Program-made: the position numbers and the translations under genes
The notes under the pieces: model-generated
What the model saw: the letters and a program-made list of their open reading frames with translations, nothing else
Told to the model about the DNA's origin: nothing
Databases searched by the model: none
Assembly: GCA_034430155.1 (NCBI GenBank)
Contig: DAOUET010000160.1
Coordinates: forward strand, 1 to 32,306
Direction of reading: 5' to 3'
DNA: 32,306 nucleotides
From: DAOUET01 sp034430155
Lineage (GTDB): Bacteria > Chloroflexota > Anaerolineae > Anaerolineales > UBA4823
In this document: positions 1 to 8,253 of the stretch, piece after piece
Position numbering within the stretch: position 1 is the first letter of the stretch
How the letters are laid out: each line of letters starts with the position of its first letter

Positions 1-1776
1 TATGGGTGGTTACCGGGCTGGTCTCTGTAGGGGCAATCTGGTACAGCCCGATCATCATGCGGATGCTGCTCTAGCTGTGTCTGCCGGTTTATCTCCAGTT
101 GCACTGGGTATTTCCCCGCCCGTTAGGCAGCCTACCAACCTGGTTATCATGAGGCTTATACCTTGGCGCATTGGGTATGGCCGGGTTGGAATAGTTTCGA
201 GTACTACCGCTGTCATCCTACTTCTTCGTTTTATTTCTGGCTGTAGGAGGCAGCCTCGCCCTGCTGGTCACCCATGGGGTGAAGCAACCGGACCAACGAA
301 GGGACCTCAGGCTGCTGGGGATAACATTTATGGTAATCGTTTTGCCTACCGTCATCATAGGAACTGAAGGTAACAATCTATTGGGAATCTCAAAGTGGTC
401 AGGCCGGATTGCGCTGCTGAGCATGCCAGCCTTTCCCGGCGCTTATTTTTATGTGGTCTATCGCCGCCAACTTGGTGGATTGGAGCTGCGGACCAATCGC
501 TTTATTGCCCTGTATATACTTTTTATCCTGCTCTTCATTACCTTCACCCTGGGTTTTCTTTTGATTAACAATTGGATCGAGGATCGCAGCTTAATGATCT
601 TGGTCGAGGCGATATTAACGTTAATTGCTGGGCTTACCATAACCATTACTTACCCAAATTTTCAGGGCTTTGTCGAACATCACTTACTCGGTATACCGCT
701 CCCACCCACGGATCTGTCGGAAACCTATGCTTCCAGAATCACCACTTCCCTGGACATCACCGGATTGGTTCATTTGCTCAGAGACGAGATCCTTCCCAGT
801 TTGCTGATTCGCCAATCCGCCCTGCTGCGTCTTGACCAGGAGAATTCCCTTGTCTGGCTTTATGTTTCCGACGTCGAAGAAAGGGGACTCCCAACCGAAG
901 AAAACCTTCCCTCTCTGGCGGAGAGATCCGGGAGTTATCTTCCGTCCCAGGCATAAATGGTGACTCAACCCCTTTTGAATGGATCCGGATGGTTCTCCCA
1001 CTGGTTGTGAGCGGCAAGTTGATCGGCCTTTGGTTGTTGGGAAGCCGAGACCCAGATGATTATTACGCCCAATCCGAAATATCGATCTTGAAAGCTATCG
1101 CTAATCAGACCGCCATTGCCTTGGTCAACATCACCCAGGCTGAGCGCCTTCACGCCCTTTACCAGGCCGATATTGAGCGGCAGGAAAAGGAGCGTGCAAG
1201 TTTAGCCCGAGGCTTGCACGACGAAGTGTTGAACCAACTGGCCGCGTTGGCGATGCGACAGGAAAAGTCTAACCCAGCTCCTGGTTTCCAGGAGAGCCAT
1301 GAGGTGATCAGCGGTTACCTTCGGGGATGATCGCCGAACTCCGCCCTACCATGCTGGCCTACGGTCTGAGACCTGCCTTGGATGAGCTCGCCGAACAGCT
1401 CTCTGAACGGATACCAGAAAACACGCAGATCCAAATCGACTTTCCATATACGGATATTCGGTACGATCCTCACATTGAGCTGCATTTATTTCGTATCGTC
1501 CAGCAAGCGTGTGAGAACGCTCTCCGGCATTCTCACGCCAGGAACATTCGTATCCATGGGGATCTGGACCCGGAAGAGATCCAACTCATTGTAGAAGACG
1601 ATGGCGTGGGCTTTCCGATCGCCGACAGCCTCGATTTATCCAAATTGCTTAGAGATGGGCATTATGGGTTGGTCGGGATGTACGAACGCGCCGCGATCAT
1701 CGGTGCTGAATTGAACGTCAGGTCAGAACCTGGAGGCGGTACGCTAGTTGAGGTAAACTGGCAAGTCACAGAATAG
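1..1776 (+). pseudogene. Sensor histidine kinase (membrane N-terminus, GAF, HisKA_3, HATPase_c), degraded; left end outside window
   Basis: Three reading frames together spell one NarL-type sensor kinase. Frame 3 (to 956) encodes a hydrophobic multi-span membrane region and the start of a GAF-like domain, with in-frame stops at 72-74 (TAG), 150-152 (TGA) and 192-194 (TAG). The frame then shifts around 925-955. Frame 2 continues the GAF domain (core near VLPLVVSGKLIGLWLLGS) and the dimerisation segment, with the phosphoacceptor motif LARGLHDEVLNQ. A second shift near 1325 leads to frame 1 (1327-1776), which carries the ATPase domain with an N-box (ENALRHS), a G-box (EDDGVGF) and GHYGLVGMYERA. 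Known family role: autophosphorylation on His and transfer to a LuxR-type response regulator. No regulator follows. Three stops plus two shifts make a functional product very unlikely. Assembly error could explain the shifts but hardly the stops. Confidence 0.85.
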
Positions 1777-2148
1777 TCCGAAAGCCGCGAGTCCCTCCAC
1801 ATGACCATCCAGGTAAAGGTTATCTGTGTGCCAACGAGCAAATGACTGCATGCTTCATTCATGTAGATGAGAGGTCGAATCACTGCAAATACCACCAGTG
1901 CGCCAATAATAATCAAGATATCTGCATTGTAAAATGAGCAGTACGCTCTATTTTAAATTCGAATGCAACCGAGACTTTCCCCACCAACCATGCCCGTAAC
2001 CAAATAGGCATATACCATTTGTAAAATGGTCGAATTTAAAGCTTCCGCTTACCCCCTCCAAAAACTGAACTTGCTCTAAACTAATTTTACATAGTCCTAT
2101 GTTTCAGCAATCCGTAGATGAGGGCGGGCTAACCCCCGATTTATCCCC
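1777..2148. other. Gap with inverted repeats, no gene seen
   Basis: No convincing coding region. An 11-bp perfect inverted repeat, TTTAAATTCGA at 1952-1962 and its complement at 2030-2040, encloses 67 bases. Just inside the right arm is a 7-bp hairpin (ACCATTT, GTA, AAATGGT; 2014-2030). The stretch is AT-rich and lies between the dead kinase and the 3' end of the SagB-like gene. It could be a small mobile-element remnant. No target duplication was recognised. Confidence 0.45.
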
Positions 2149-2886
2149 TCACTGGTGATGCCCCACCGGGATCAAATACAACGGCTGGTAAGCATCCGGC
2201 AACGAAAGCACAGCTTTCACATCATCATCGATGAAGGCGCCAACAGGTACGGCTCCAAGGTCCAGCGCGACCGCTTGCAGCAACAGGTTCTGCGCGGCGT
2301 GGCCAGCCTCCAGGTGGACGTAGCGTGGGCTGCGTTCCTTTCCATACTTCTTCTCGGTGCGCTCATATTCGGCGGTGATGAGGAACACAGCCGGTGCTTT
2401 CAACACCATCTCCTGCTGCAGCGCAACTTCGTACAGCGCAGGACGCAAGTCCCCTTGCTTATGAAGGTTCAAACAGTGTTCCGTAGGATCATAATGATAT
2501 AGGCCTTCATGGGTTATTACGTACACTTCGAGGGGATACAGTGCGCCTGCCGAGGGCGCAGTGCGATAGCCAGTCGGGTGCGTGATCCCCTGAGCAGCCC
2601 ATAGCAACTGGCCCAGCTCCCCCAGCATAAGTGGAAGTTCGGTAAACTCACGAACTGAACGCCGCTTCGCCAAGGCCTCTTCAAGCGTAAGGGTTCCCTT
2701 CAATCTGGGCGAGGGTAAAAGAATCCTCTGGGGCGCGGTTGTCATGGTTTTACTAACCTGTGAGAGCGTAGCCTTTGTATCCGTTATTGTAGCACCCGGC
2801 TGACTTACCAGCTTACAGGCTGGGAGCCAGGATATCGAGAGCAAGGCAATCAGTATTGATCTCCAAATTAATTGGTTTTTATCCAT
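2149..2886 (-). CDS. SagB/ThcOx-family FMN oxidoreductase, predicted lipoprotein
   Basis: The 245-residue protein starts with a lipoprotein signal peptide: hydrophobic stretch about residues 8-22, lipobox L21-P-A-C24. A nitroreductase-fold domain follows, with the FMN-side AKRRSVREFT motif near residues 72-81, a TAPSAGALYPLEVY segment and the C-terminal HLEAGHAAQNLLLQAVALDLG helix. Family knowledge: SagB/ThcOx enzymes are flavin oxidoreductases. Some oxidise azolines in peptide natural products, but many stand-alone copies have unknown substrates. No cyclodehydratase or precursor peptide is nearby, so I infer a stand-alone enzyme on the outer face of the membrane. The start is the only Met before the signal peptide, and no clear Shine-Dalgarno sequence is seen. 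It reads toward the dead kinase. Confidence 0.85.
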   Translation of the reverse strand: MDKNQLIWRSILIALLSISWLPACKLVSQPGATITDTKATLSQVSKTMTTAPQRILLPSPRLKGTLTLEEALAKRRSVREFTELPLMLGELGQLLWAAQGITHPTGYRTAPSAGALYPLEVYVITHEGLYHYDPTEHCLNLHKQGDLRPALYEVALQQEMVLKAPAVFLITAEYERTEKKYGKERSPRYVHLEAGHAAQNLLLQAVALDLGAVPVGAFIDDDVKAVLSLPDAYQPLYLIPVGHHQ

Positions 2887-3431
2887 CCGGGATCAGAAAA
2901 GTTGGCGAGCATCTTACCTTTAGTGTACCAAAGGATAGGTCTTCTCGTCAAACGTTAAATATTCGAAGGAGTGTATATCAAATCAAATTCCAGGCGACTG
3001 AAGTCGCTGCGACAAAAACAGGAAATCCGCTCTGCGGCGGATTCAGAACCTGGCGCAGGCCAGGTTTTGCGTTCTTGTCGGTGCAGATTTATCTACCGCT
3101 GCCCTTACCCTATCACGCACTTACTCAGGTATTGCAGCTTTGAGTCCGCCCATGCCTATTGCCAAAGCCCACTGAAGTTGCTACAATCTCCTCCAACTAC
3201 ACAATTAACTGGCAAGGGACCCCATGGGGGTCTCTAACTTAAATCCCAAATAGGGTCATTTGTCCACCCACATTCGCGCTCGGCTGAGTTCAAACCGGAT
3301 CCGGTAGGCCAACCGGTGCTGGGGTCGCGGCCCAATTATGGTCGGTGGGTCGGTCACCCTGCTGCCCAGTAGGTAACAGGTGGTGTCGATCTGAAACCAA
3401 GGAGCAATGAAAGAGGCAAAGAAGGAAGGTC
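2887..3431. other. Gap of about 545 bases with a palindromic repeat and the SLC13 upstream region
   Basis: No gene recognised; short open frames here have no family resemblance. It carries an interspersed palindromic repeat (2994-3065, listed separately). The last bases hold the SLC13 ribosome site (AAGGAAGG just before 3432). I found no convincing sigma-70 promoter. Confidence 0.5.
2994..3065. repeat. Interspersed palindromic repeat, copy A (three hairpins)
   Basis: Three consecutive perfect hairpins: GCGACT/AGTCGC (2994-3007, 2-base loop), AATCCGC/GCGGATT (3024-3043) and ACCTGGC/GCCAGGT (3048-3065, 4-base loop). The first part recurs, diverged, at 25535-25583, which supports a dispersed non-coding repeat family. 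Confidence 0.6.
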
Positions 3432-5270
3432 ATGATTTTCACTCAACTTTTCTTGATCTTGGTGGTCGCAATTCCTTTGATACTCGTCATTGGTAATCGC
3501 CTGCGAGCAGACCTGGCGGCTCTATTGATCGCCGTGATTCTGGGTCTTGGACAATTCCTGGGATTGGGGCTGGTAGGCGCTGCGCACACCCCTCAGGATG
3601 CCATCAAAGCGTTTTCTGGCCTGAGTGAACCGGTGGTTTTGACGCTGCTCAGCCTTTTCATCATCACTCAGTCGCTCCAAAAATCTGGAGCGACGCGTTG
3701 GATTGCTTATCGCCTCATCGATCTTGGGGCCAGCTCAGAGCGGCGTTTGATCGTGCTGTATGCAACCAGCACGGCGGTCCTCTCTTTGTTCATGAACAAC
3801 CTGGCGGCGGGTGCTTTGCTGTTGCCCAGTGCTATGGAAACCTGCCGTCGCACCGGTATCAAGCCCAGTAAGTTACTGATTCCAGTGGCTTACGGCAGCC
3901 TGCTGGGTGGAAGCGCGACGTATTTCACCACTGCCAACATCATCGTCAACAATCTACTAGCCTCTGCCCATCCGCCTCAAGCGATGTTGCATATATTAGA
4001 CTTCACCCCGACCGGTGGTCTGATCGTCCTGGCCGGCATCGCCTTTTTGGGATTGTTTGGTCCTCGTCTGTTACCTGACCGGCTGCCCCCACCCGAGCTG
4101 ATGATGGCCCGCTACACCAGCAGTGATATGGAGGAATACTACCAGCTCAGCGAGAGATTGTGGGAAGCTGTGGTCCTGCCCGATTCGGAATTTTCGAATA
4201 AGTCGCTTGCCGAAAGTGGTATTGGCGAGCAGCTGGGGCTGGCTGTTGCTGGGGTTTGGCAAGGCCGGCAAGCCATCTTCTCGCCATCACCTGAGCAAAT
4301 CCTCCACCCGGGTGACATTCTATTAATCGTCGGCCGAGAGGAGCGGGTGGGACAGTTGACCGATATGGGTATGAAAATTGGGCGTGAGACCACCGACAAC
4401 CACATCAGTACCCGCGGTGTCTCCTTTATCGAAGCCCTGGCTGCACCGCATTCGCAAGCCTTGGGTCACACCCTGCGCGAGATGGAGTTTCGCACCCACT
4501 ACGGCTTTACTGTGCTGGCATTATCTCGAGATGGGCGCAATTATCGCACCAATGTGGGTGACTTCAAGCTAAAGATGGGTGATTCGCTGCTGATGATCGG
4601 CCCTCGCCAGAAATTGAAACGACTGCATAACAGCCCGGATTTCATCGTACTAGAGCCTGACACAAGTGATCAACCCGTGCAGCGACTGCAAGCTGGCCTG
4701 ACGGTAGGCGTGATCGCGGTTGGAATCCTCGCCTCCATTCTGGGCGTGCCGGTGCATTTTTCGATGCTTACCGGCGCGCTGCTGCTAGTGATCGCCGGAA
4801 TGCTGAGCATGGAAGAAGCCTACCGGGCAATTAATTGGCAGGCAATCTTTCTGATCGCGGGGATGTACTCGATGAGCCTGTCCATGGTTCAGACCGGGCT
4901 GGCGCAAAGGATCGGCGAAGCCATAGTGGCGGTCACCACCCCGCTGGGTCCCTTGGGGTTAGCCGCAGGGGCCTACCTCTTGACGGGGATGTTGACGCAG
5001 GTGATGGGTGGACAGGTCACAGCACTGGTGACCGGTCCGATTATGATCAGCGCGGCAATCCACCTTCATACCAGCCCACAGGCAGTGGCGGTTGCAACCG
5101 CGATTGGCTGCTCAGCATCTTTCTTCACACCCATCGCTCATCCGGTAAATGTGTTGATGATCGCGCCTGCCAATTATGAGATCAAAGATTTCTTTCACAT
5201 CGGCTGGCGCTTGACCATCGTGTGCTTTCTTATGTTGCTCGTCGGACTTGTCCTCTTTTGGAGGCTATAG
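3432..5270 (+). CDS. SLC13/DASS-family permease with two TrkA-C (RCK_C) domains
   Basis: A 612-residue membrane transporter. Two hydrophobic halves (about 1-205 and 410-612) flank a soluble centre holding two RCK_C/TrkA-C domains, about 236-308 (GIGEQLGLAVAGVWQ ... LHPGDILLIVG) and 325-398 (HYGFTVLALSRDG ... MGDSLLMIG). This is the usual architecture of SLC13-type permeases annotated for anion or dicarboxylate/sulfate uptake. The repeated halves carry the paired motifs LFMNNLAAGALLLP and ATAIGCSASFFTPIAHPVN. The substrate cannot be read from sequence. The start is supported by AAGGAAGG upstream. Full length and apparently intact. A 47-bp piece of it (4203-4249, residues 258-273) is duplicated exactly at 6824-6870. 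Confidence 0.9.
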   Translation: MIFTQLFLILVVAIPLILVIGNRLRADLAALLIAVILGLGQFLGLGLVGAAHTPQDAIKAFSGLSEPVVLTLLSLFIITQSLQKSGATRWIAYRLIDLGASSERRLIVLYATSTAVLSLFMNNLAAGALLLPSAMETCRRTGIKPSKLLIPVAYGSLLGGSATYFTTANIIVNNLLASAHPPQAMLHILDFTPTGGLIVLAGIAFLGLFGPRLLPDRLPPPELMMARYTSSDMEEYYQLSERLWEAVVLPDSEFSNKSLAESGIGEQLGLAVAGVWQGRQAIFSPSPEQILHPGDILLIVGREERVGQLTDMGMKIGRETTDNHISTRGVSFIEALAAPHSQALGHTLREMEFRTHYGFTVLALSRDGRNYRTNVGDFKLKMGDSLLMIGPRQKLKRLHNSPDFIVLEPDTSDQPVQRLQAGLTVGVIAVGILASILGVPVHFSMLTGALLLVIAGMLSMEEAYRAINWQAIFLIAGMYSMSLSMVQTGLAQRIGEAIVAVTTPLGPLGLAAGAYLLTGMLTQVMGGQVTALVTGPIMISAAIHLHTSPQAVAVATAIGCSASFFTPIAHPVNVLMIAPANYEIKDFFHIGWRLTIVCFLMLLVGLVLFWRL

Positions 5271-5319
5271 GACAAACACTATTCACTGTATTGAAAAAGC
5301 AAGCAACAAAGCCCCACTC

Positions 5320-5348
5320 TTGACATTTTCTTAAAATACTTGTAATAT
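5320..5348 (+). promoter_or_regulatory. Sigma-70-like promoter of the AbiE pair
   Basis: A perfect -35 box TTGACA (5320-5325), a 17-base spacer and a -10 box TAATAT (5343-5348) lie 41 bases before the AbiEi start codon. The match is close to consensus in a local AT-rich context. Transcription would begin inside or just before the inverted repeat at 5358-5378. Confidence 0.75.
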
Positions 5349-5357
5349 CTGAACTAG

Positions 5358-5378
5358 TTGTTAGTTTTAACCTAACAA
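5358..5378. promoter_or_regulatory. Inverted repeat between promoter and AbiEi, likely operator
   Basis: TTGTTAG (5358-5364) and its perfect complement CTAACAA (5372-5378) are separated by 7 bases. It begins 9 bases past the -10 box and ends 11 bases before the ATG, where a bound repressor would block initiation. AbiEi antitoxins are known to repress their own operons through inverted repeats, so autoregulation is a reasonable inference. Confidence 0.6.
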
Positions 5379-5389
5379 TCGGTGTAAAT

Positions 5390-5977
5390 ATGCAAAAAGG
5401 GAACTATCTCACTACTATATTGCGTTCGAACAAAACTGTCTTTACCTCCAAAGATATTGCTCTGTTGTGGCATGATCCGGGCACATCAGCGACTAGAGTC
5501 CGGTTAAATTACTACGTCAAAAAGGGAGACTTATATCGAATCCGGAAAGGCTTGTATGCCAAAAGCAGGAAATACAATAAATTGGAATTGGCCACCCGAA
5601 TATTTACCCCTTCTTATGTGAGTTTTGAAACAGTGTTGGCTAAGGAGGGTCTGATATTTCAATATTACGACAAGATTTTTGTCGCTTCTTACTTAACTCG
5701 AGAAATTACTATCGACCAACAAATTTATTCCTACAGAAGAATTAAAGTCGTGGTGTTGACTAATACTGTCGGGATAGAGCATGTTAGTGAAACATCTATT
5801 GCCACCAAAGAGCGGGCTTTCTTGGACACCCTGTATGTGAATGCTGATTATCAGTTTGACAATGTCCGCTCATTAAACTGGGAGGTAGTTTTCGAGATTT
5901 TGCCAATTTACAATAATCAGCGGATGACAAAAAAGGTCAATAGCTTGTATAAAAAGGTGCACGATCAAATATCATGA
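5390..5977 (+). CDS. AbiEi-family antitoxin / transcriptional regulator
   Basis: A 195-residue protein with an N-terminal winged-helix region (about 14-60: FTSKDIALLWHDPG, then NYYVKKGDLYRIRKGLYAK), typical of AbiEi-type antitoxins. A C-terminal domain of the same family follows (TKERAFLDTLYVN near residues 144-156). In type IV toxin-antitoxin systems the antitoxin counters the toxin's effect and represses the operon. Its stop overlaps the next ATG by four bases (ATGA), so the two genes are translationally coupled. The pair is visibly richer in A+T than its neighbours, which suggests horizontal arrival. Family assignment is strong; antitoxin activity is inferred from the pairing. Confidence 0.85.
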   Translation: MQKGNYLTTILRSNKTVFTSKDIALLWHDPGTSATRVRLNYYVKKGDLYRIRKGLYAKSRKYNKLELATRIFTPSYVSFETVLAKEGLIFQYYDKIFVASYLTREITIDQQIYSYRRIKVVVLTNTVGIEHVSETSIATKERAFLDTLYVNADYQFDNVRSLNWEVVFEILPIYNNQRMTKKVNSLYKKVHDQIS

Positions 5978-6663
5978 CACTGGACTTGGCAACCCACAGA
6001 ACAATTTTGTTTCAGATCCTAAAAGATATTTACTTGGATACCACCATCTCCCCTTTTTTGGGATTTAAAGGTGGCACGGCTGCCTGGATATTTTATGGTT
6101 TGGATAGATTTTCGATTGATCTGGATTTTGACCTGTTGGATAAGAGCCAAGAAGAATATGTTTTTGACCGGGTGATTAATATTGTCACAAAGTACGGCAC
6201 TCTCAAAGATGCGTACAAAAAACGGTTTAATTTATTTATTATCCTGTCATACGAAGATAAAGCCCGGAACGTTAAAGTAGAGATAAACAGAAGACAATTT
6301 AAATCCAGGTACGAGATCAGGACATATTTGGGCATTTCAATGCAGGTCATGGTTGTTGAGGATATGTTTGCCCATAAACTCATGGCTATGTATGAGCGCA
6401 TTGGCAAAACCAGCCGGGACATCTACGATGTGTGGTTTTTCCTCCAATCCCGTTCTCCCATAAACAAAGAAATTGTCGAAAATCGTGCCCAGATGCCTTT
6501 TGACCTATTGGTAAAAAAATGTATTACACAATTAGAAAGAATGGATAATCGCCATATTTTAGATGGCGTTGGCGAACTCTTAACTACCGGCCAAAAAAAC
6601 TGGGCAAGGGCCAAACTACGGGAAGAAACCATTGCTTTGTTGAAACTGCGGTTAGAAAGCTGA
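5974..6663 (+). CDS. AbiEii/AbiGii-family nucleotidyltransferase toxin
   Basis: 229 residues. The nucleotidyltransferase signature is complete: GGT (33-35), RFSIDLDF (45-52, the two metal-binding Asp residues 49 and 51), KVEIN (101-105), and the C-terminal K135 with SRDIYD (147-152). AbiEii toxins use NTPs to modify a host target, and related enzymes act on tRNA acceptor ends. The ATGA overlap with the upstream antitoxin defines the start. Length fits short members of the family. All catalytic motifs are intact, so the toxin is probably active and the system addictive or phage-defensive; that is inference. Confidence 0.88.
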   Translation: MTLDLATHRTILFQILKDIYLDTTISPFLGFKGGTAAWIFYGLDRFSIDLDFDLLDKSQEEYVFDRVINIVTKYGTLKDAYKKRFNLFIILSYEDKARNVKVEINRRQFKSRYEIRTYLGISMQVMVVEDMFAHKLMAMYERIGKTSRDIYDVWFFLQSRSPINKEIVENRAQMPFDLLVKKCITQLERMDNRHILDGVGELLTTGQKNWARAKLREETIALLKLRLES

Positions 6664-6823
6664 GCGTGACCTACCCCGCTTGACATAGATCGAGCATAAG
6701 CCTAAATTGGAAAAGTTATAAAGTTTGACGGAAAACCCTTATAACAGGCTTCCAGCGTAACTTAAAATGGTCATTTCGATTGCTTCATAAAAAGAGAGCC
6801 TTGGAAAAACAAGTACAGCTATC

Positions 6824-6870
6824 TCGCTTGCCGAAAGTGGTATTGGCGAGCAGCTGGGGCTGGCTGTTGC
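6824..6870 (+). repeat. 47-bp exact copy of an internal SLC13 gene segment
   Basis: These 47 bases are identical to 4203-4249, which encode residues 258-273 of the SLC13 permease (first TrkA-C domain). Similarity stops abruptly on both sides: ...GTTGC is followed by TGGGGTTTGG in the gene and by CGAAGTGGAG here. It lies 2.6 kb downstream, in the same orientation, between the AbiE pair and the IS remnant. Confidence 0.9.
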
Positions 6871-7115
6871 CGAAGTGGAGCCCTAATCCTGTTGGGATCA
6901 AGGATTTGGCTGGGTTCCCGATTGAGGCAGCCATCGATTTCATCAACAACCTTCACATCGGTGAGATCCAGGAGGAACGGCAGGCCACTGATCCAGTAGT
7001 TTGGCCGATCAATACAACCAGCGGTAAAGTCGCCATACGCCCAGATGCTGGCAGCCCAATGTGGACAGGAGATTAACAATTGGCCGCGGACCTGCGTAAC
7101 GTATTGAAACCCAAC

Positions 7116-7292
7116 TAGCCGATTCAGTGACAACCTCTTTCTGCCTCACGCGTTTTTCCTGGATCCATAGTTTGATTTCTAATCGACTCAGTTCTTTCTT
7201 GCTCATTGTCAGTATTTCGTCCACTTTTGTGTCCCTTTCAAAGGGGACATTTTAACTTTGCAGAAAGGGGACTCGACTACTTTGAACTGACA
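7116..7292 (-). mobile_element. 5' remnant of an ISNCY-like insertion sequence
   Basis: On the minus strand, from 7224 (or the internal ATG at 7206), the peptide MSKKELSRLEI...QEKRVRQKE resembles the N-terminal helix-turn-helix start of ISNCY-type transposases (a short polar leader, then a K-R-L-x-Q-x-E-A type helix). Resemblance stops after about 36 residues and the catalytic part is gone. Upstream lies a plausible element end: TGTCAGTTCAAAG reading leftward from 7292, a 7-bp TGTCAGT/ACTGACA inverted pair (7207-7213, 7286-7292) and a hairpin with arms TGTCCC/GGGACA (7230-7249). The family call rests on memory of the N-terminal pattern only. Confidence 0.45.
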
Positions 7293-7521
7293 TGATTATG
7301 GGATCTTTGGGAATCTCCGTGGTAAAGGTTAGATGTGACAAATATTTCAGGATATTTTCAGCTATAACCGCCTAAAATCCGATCTGGTTTAGGGGATTAG
7401 GCGTCATCCGTCCAAAAGCAATTGGGCTACTGCTGCTGCATCCATCGTTGGACGGCTGTTCTCAAGTCATTTAACCGTTACCACTGCGCTTTGAGTGAAC
7501 CTTCAACTTTGAGAGGATAAT

Positions 7522-8073
7522 ATGTTTGAGTTGGTTGCTTTCGCTGCCTTGTCAGCCGGCCTCATTTATATATCGCGTGCCTCGCTACGTGCGCCGCGCT
7601 TGCATGGCTTCTATCGTTTCTTTGCGTGGGAGTTCATTATCGCCCTGTTCTTGCTCAACGCGGACGTCTGGTTCCGCGACCCATTTTCTTGGCACCAGCT
7701 TATCTCTTGGTTCTTGCTCACTGTCTCCATCGTCCCGTTGACGTTCGGGGTTCACTCTTTAGCCACCAAAGGAAAACCGGTGAAACGCCGAGAGGATGAC
7801 GCTCAACTTCTGGCCTTTGAGAAGACCACCACACTGGTAAACACGGGCATCTATCAGTATATTCGCCACCCACTCTACAGTTCACTCCTGTTATTGGCTT
7901 GGGGGTTATTCTTCAAAGCCCCAGCCTGGTCAGGTGCACTGCTGGTGCTGGCAGCGACTTTGTTTCTATTCGCCACAGCCAAAGCGGACGAGGCCGAATG
8001 TATTCGCTTCTTTGGATCATCATATCAAGCATATATGAAACAGACCAAGATGTTCGTTCCTTTTTTATTCTGA
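7522..8073 (+). CDS. Isoprenylcysteine carboxyl methyltransferase (ICMT)-like membrane methyltransferase
   Basis: A 183-residue integral membrane protein with hydrophobic segments near 1-18, 33-50, 58-78 and 118-150. The C-terminal half carries the ICMT/PEMT cofactor signature: NTGIYQYIRHPLYSS with R115-H116-P117, then ADEAE (155-159) and FGSSYQAYMKQTKMFVPFLF at the end. Bacterial members methylate small hydrophobic or thiol/lipid substrates with S-adenosylmethionine; the substrate here is unknown. GAGAGGATA before the ATG supports the start. It stands alone between scrap DNA and a GNAT pseudogene and appears intact. Confidence 0.82.
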   Translation: MFELVAFAALSAGLIYISRASLRAPRLHGFYRFFAWEFIIALFLLNADVWFRDPFSWHQLISWFLLTVSIVPLTFGVHSLATKGKPVKRREDDAQLLAFEKTTTLVNTGIYQYIRHPLYSSLLLLAWGLFFKAPAWSGALLVLAATLFLFATAKADEAECIRFFGSSYQAYMKQTKMFVPFLF

Positions 8074-8196
8074 TGAATCGGAGTGGTCATGAGTCATCAC
8101 TACCATTTTGCCATGGCTGGGCGCGGCCCAACTATCGTATCCAGCAGACGGCTGGGAGTGTGCGCGATTTACAAATATTTTTCACGCTCGAATAGA

Positions 8197-8253
8197 ATCC
8201 TGCTCCTAAGCAAAGTCCATGCCCGCCCAGACGCCGCTAACGCAAATCGTTAG
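8197..8253 (+). repeat. Diverged 57-bp repeat at the start of the GNAT pseudogene (copy 1)
   Basis: This segment aligns over 57 bases, roughly 70 percent identical by eye, with 28104-28160, just upstream of the second GNAT gene. Shared blocks include ATCCTGCTC, AGTCCA, GCCCAG and ACGCAAA. The 3' end here forms a small hairpin, CTAACG CAAAT CGTTAG (8237-8253). Confidence 0.45.

Larger units (their letters stand above)
6664..7521. other. Non-coding stretch of about 860 bases: gene scraps, IS end and stem-loops
   Basis: No intact gene. It holds the 47-bp SLC13 duplicate, an unassigned stretch (6871-7080) with an open frame but no family I recognise, an ISNCY-like transposase start on the minus strand (7116-7224) with the IS end near 7292, and two stem-loops upstream of the 7522 gene: CGCCTAAAATCC paired with GGATTAGGCG (7369-7403, two-base bulge) and CCGTCCAA/TTGGACGG (7408-7455). 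The 13-mer TTTAGGGGATTAG at 7388-7400 recurs at 25858-25870. Confidence 0.5.

Noticed and set aside
2..367. 121-codon plus-strand frame at the window start
   Set aside because: Composition is unlike a protein, and the membrane segment of the kinase is clearly encoded in another frame over the same bases.
7369..8253. Integron attC-like sites (paired CTAAC/GTTAG elements) near 7369-7455 and 8237-8253
   Set aside because: The core sites do not fit RYYYAAC/GTTRRRY well, no integrase is present, and the neighbouring genes are not cassette-like.
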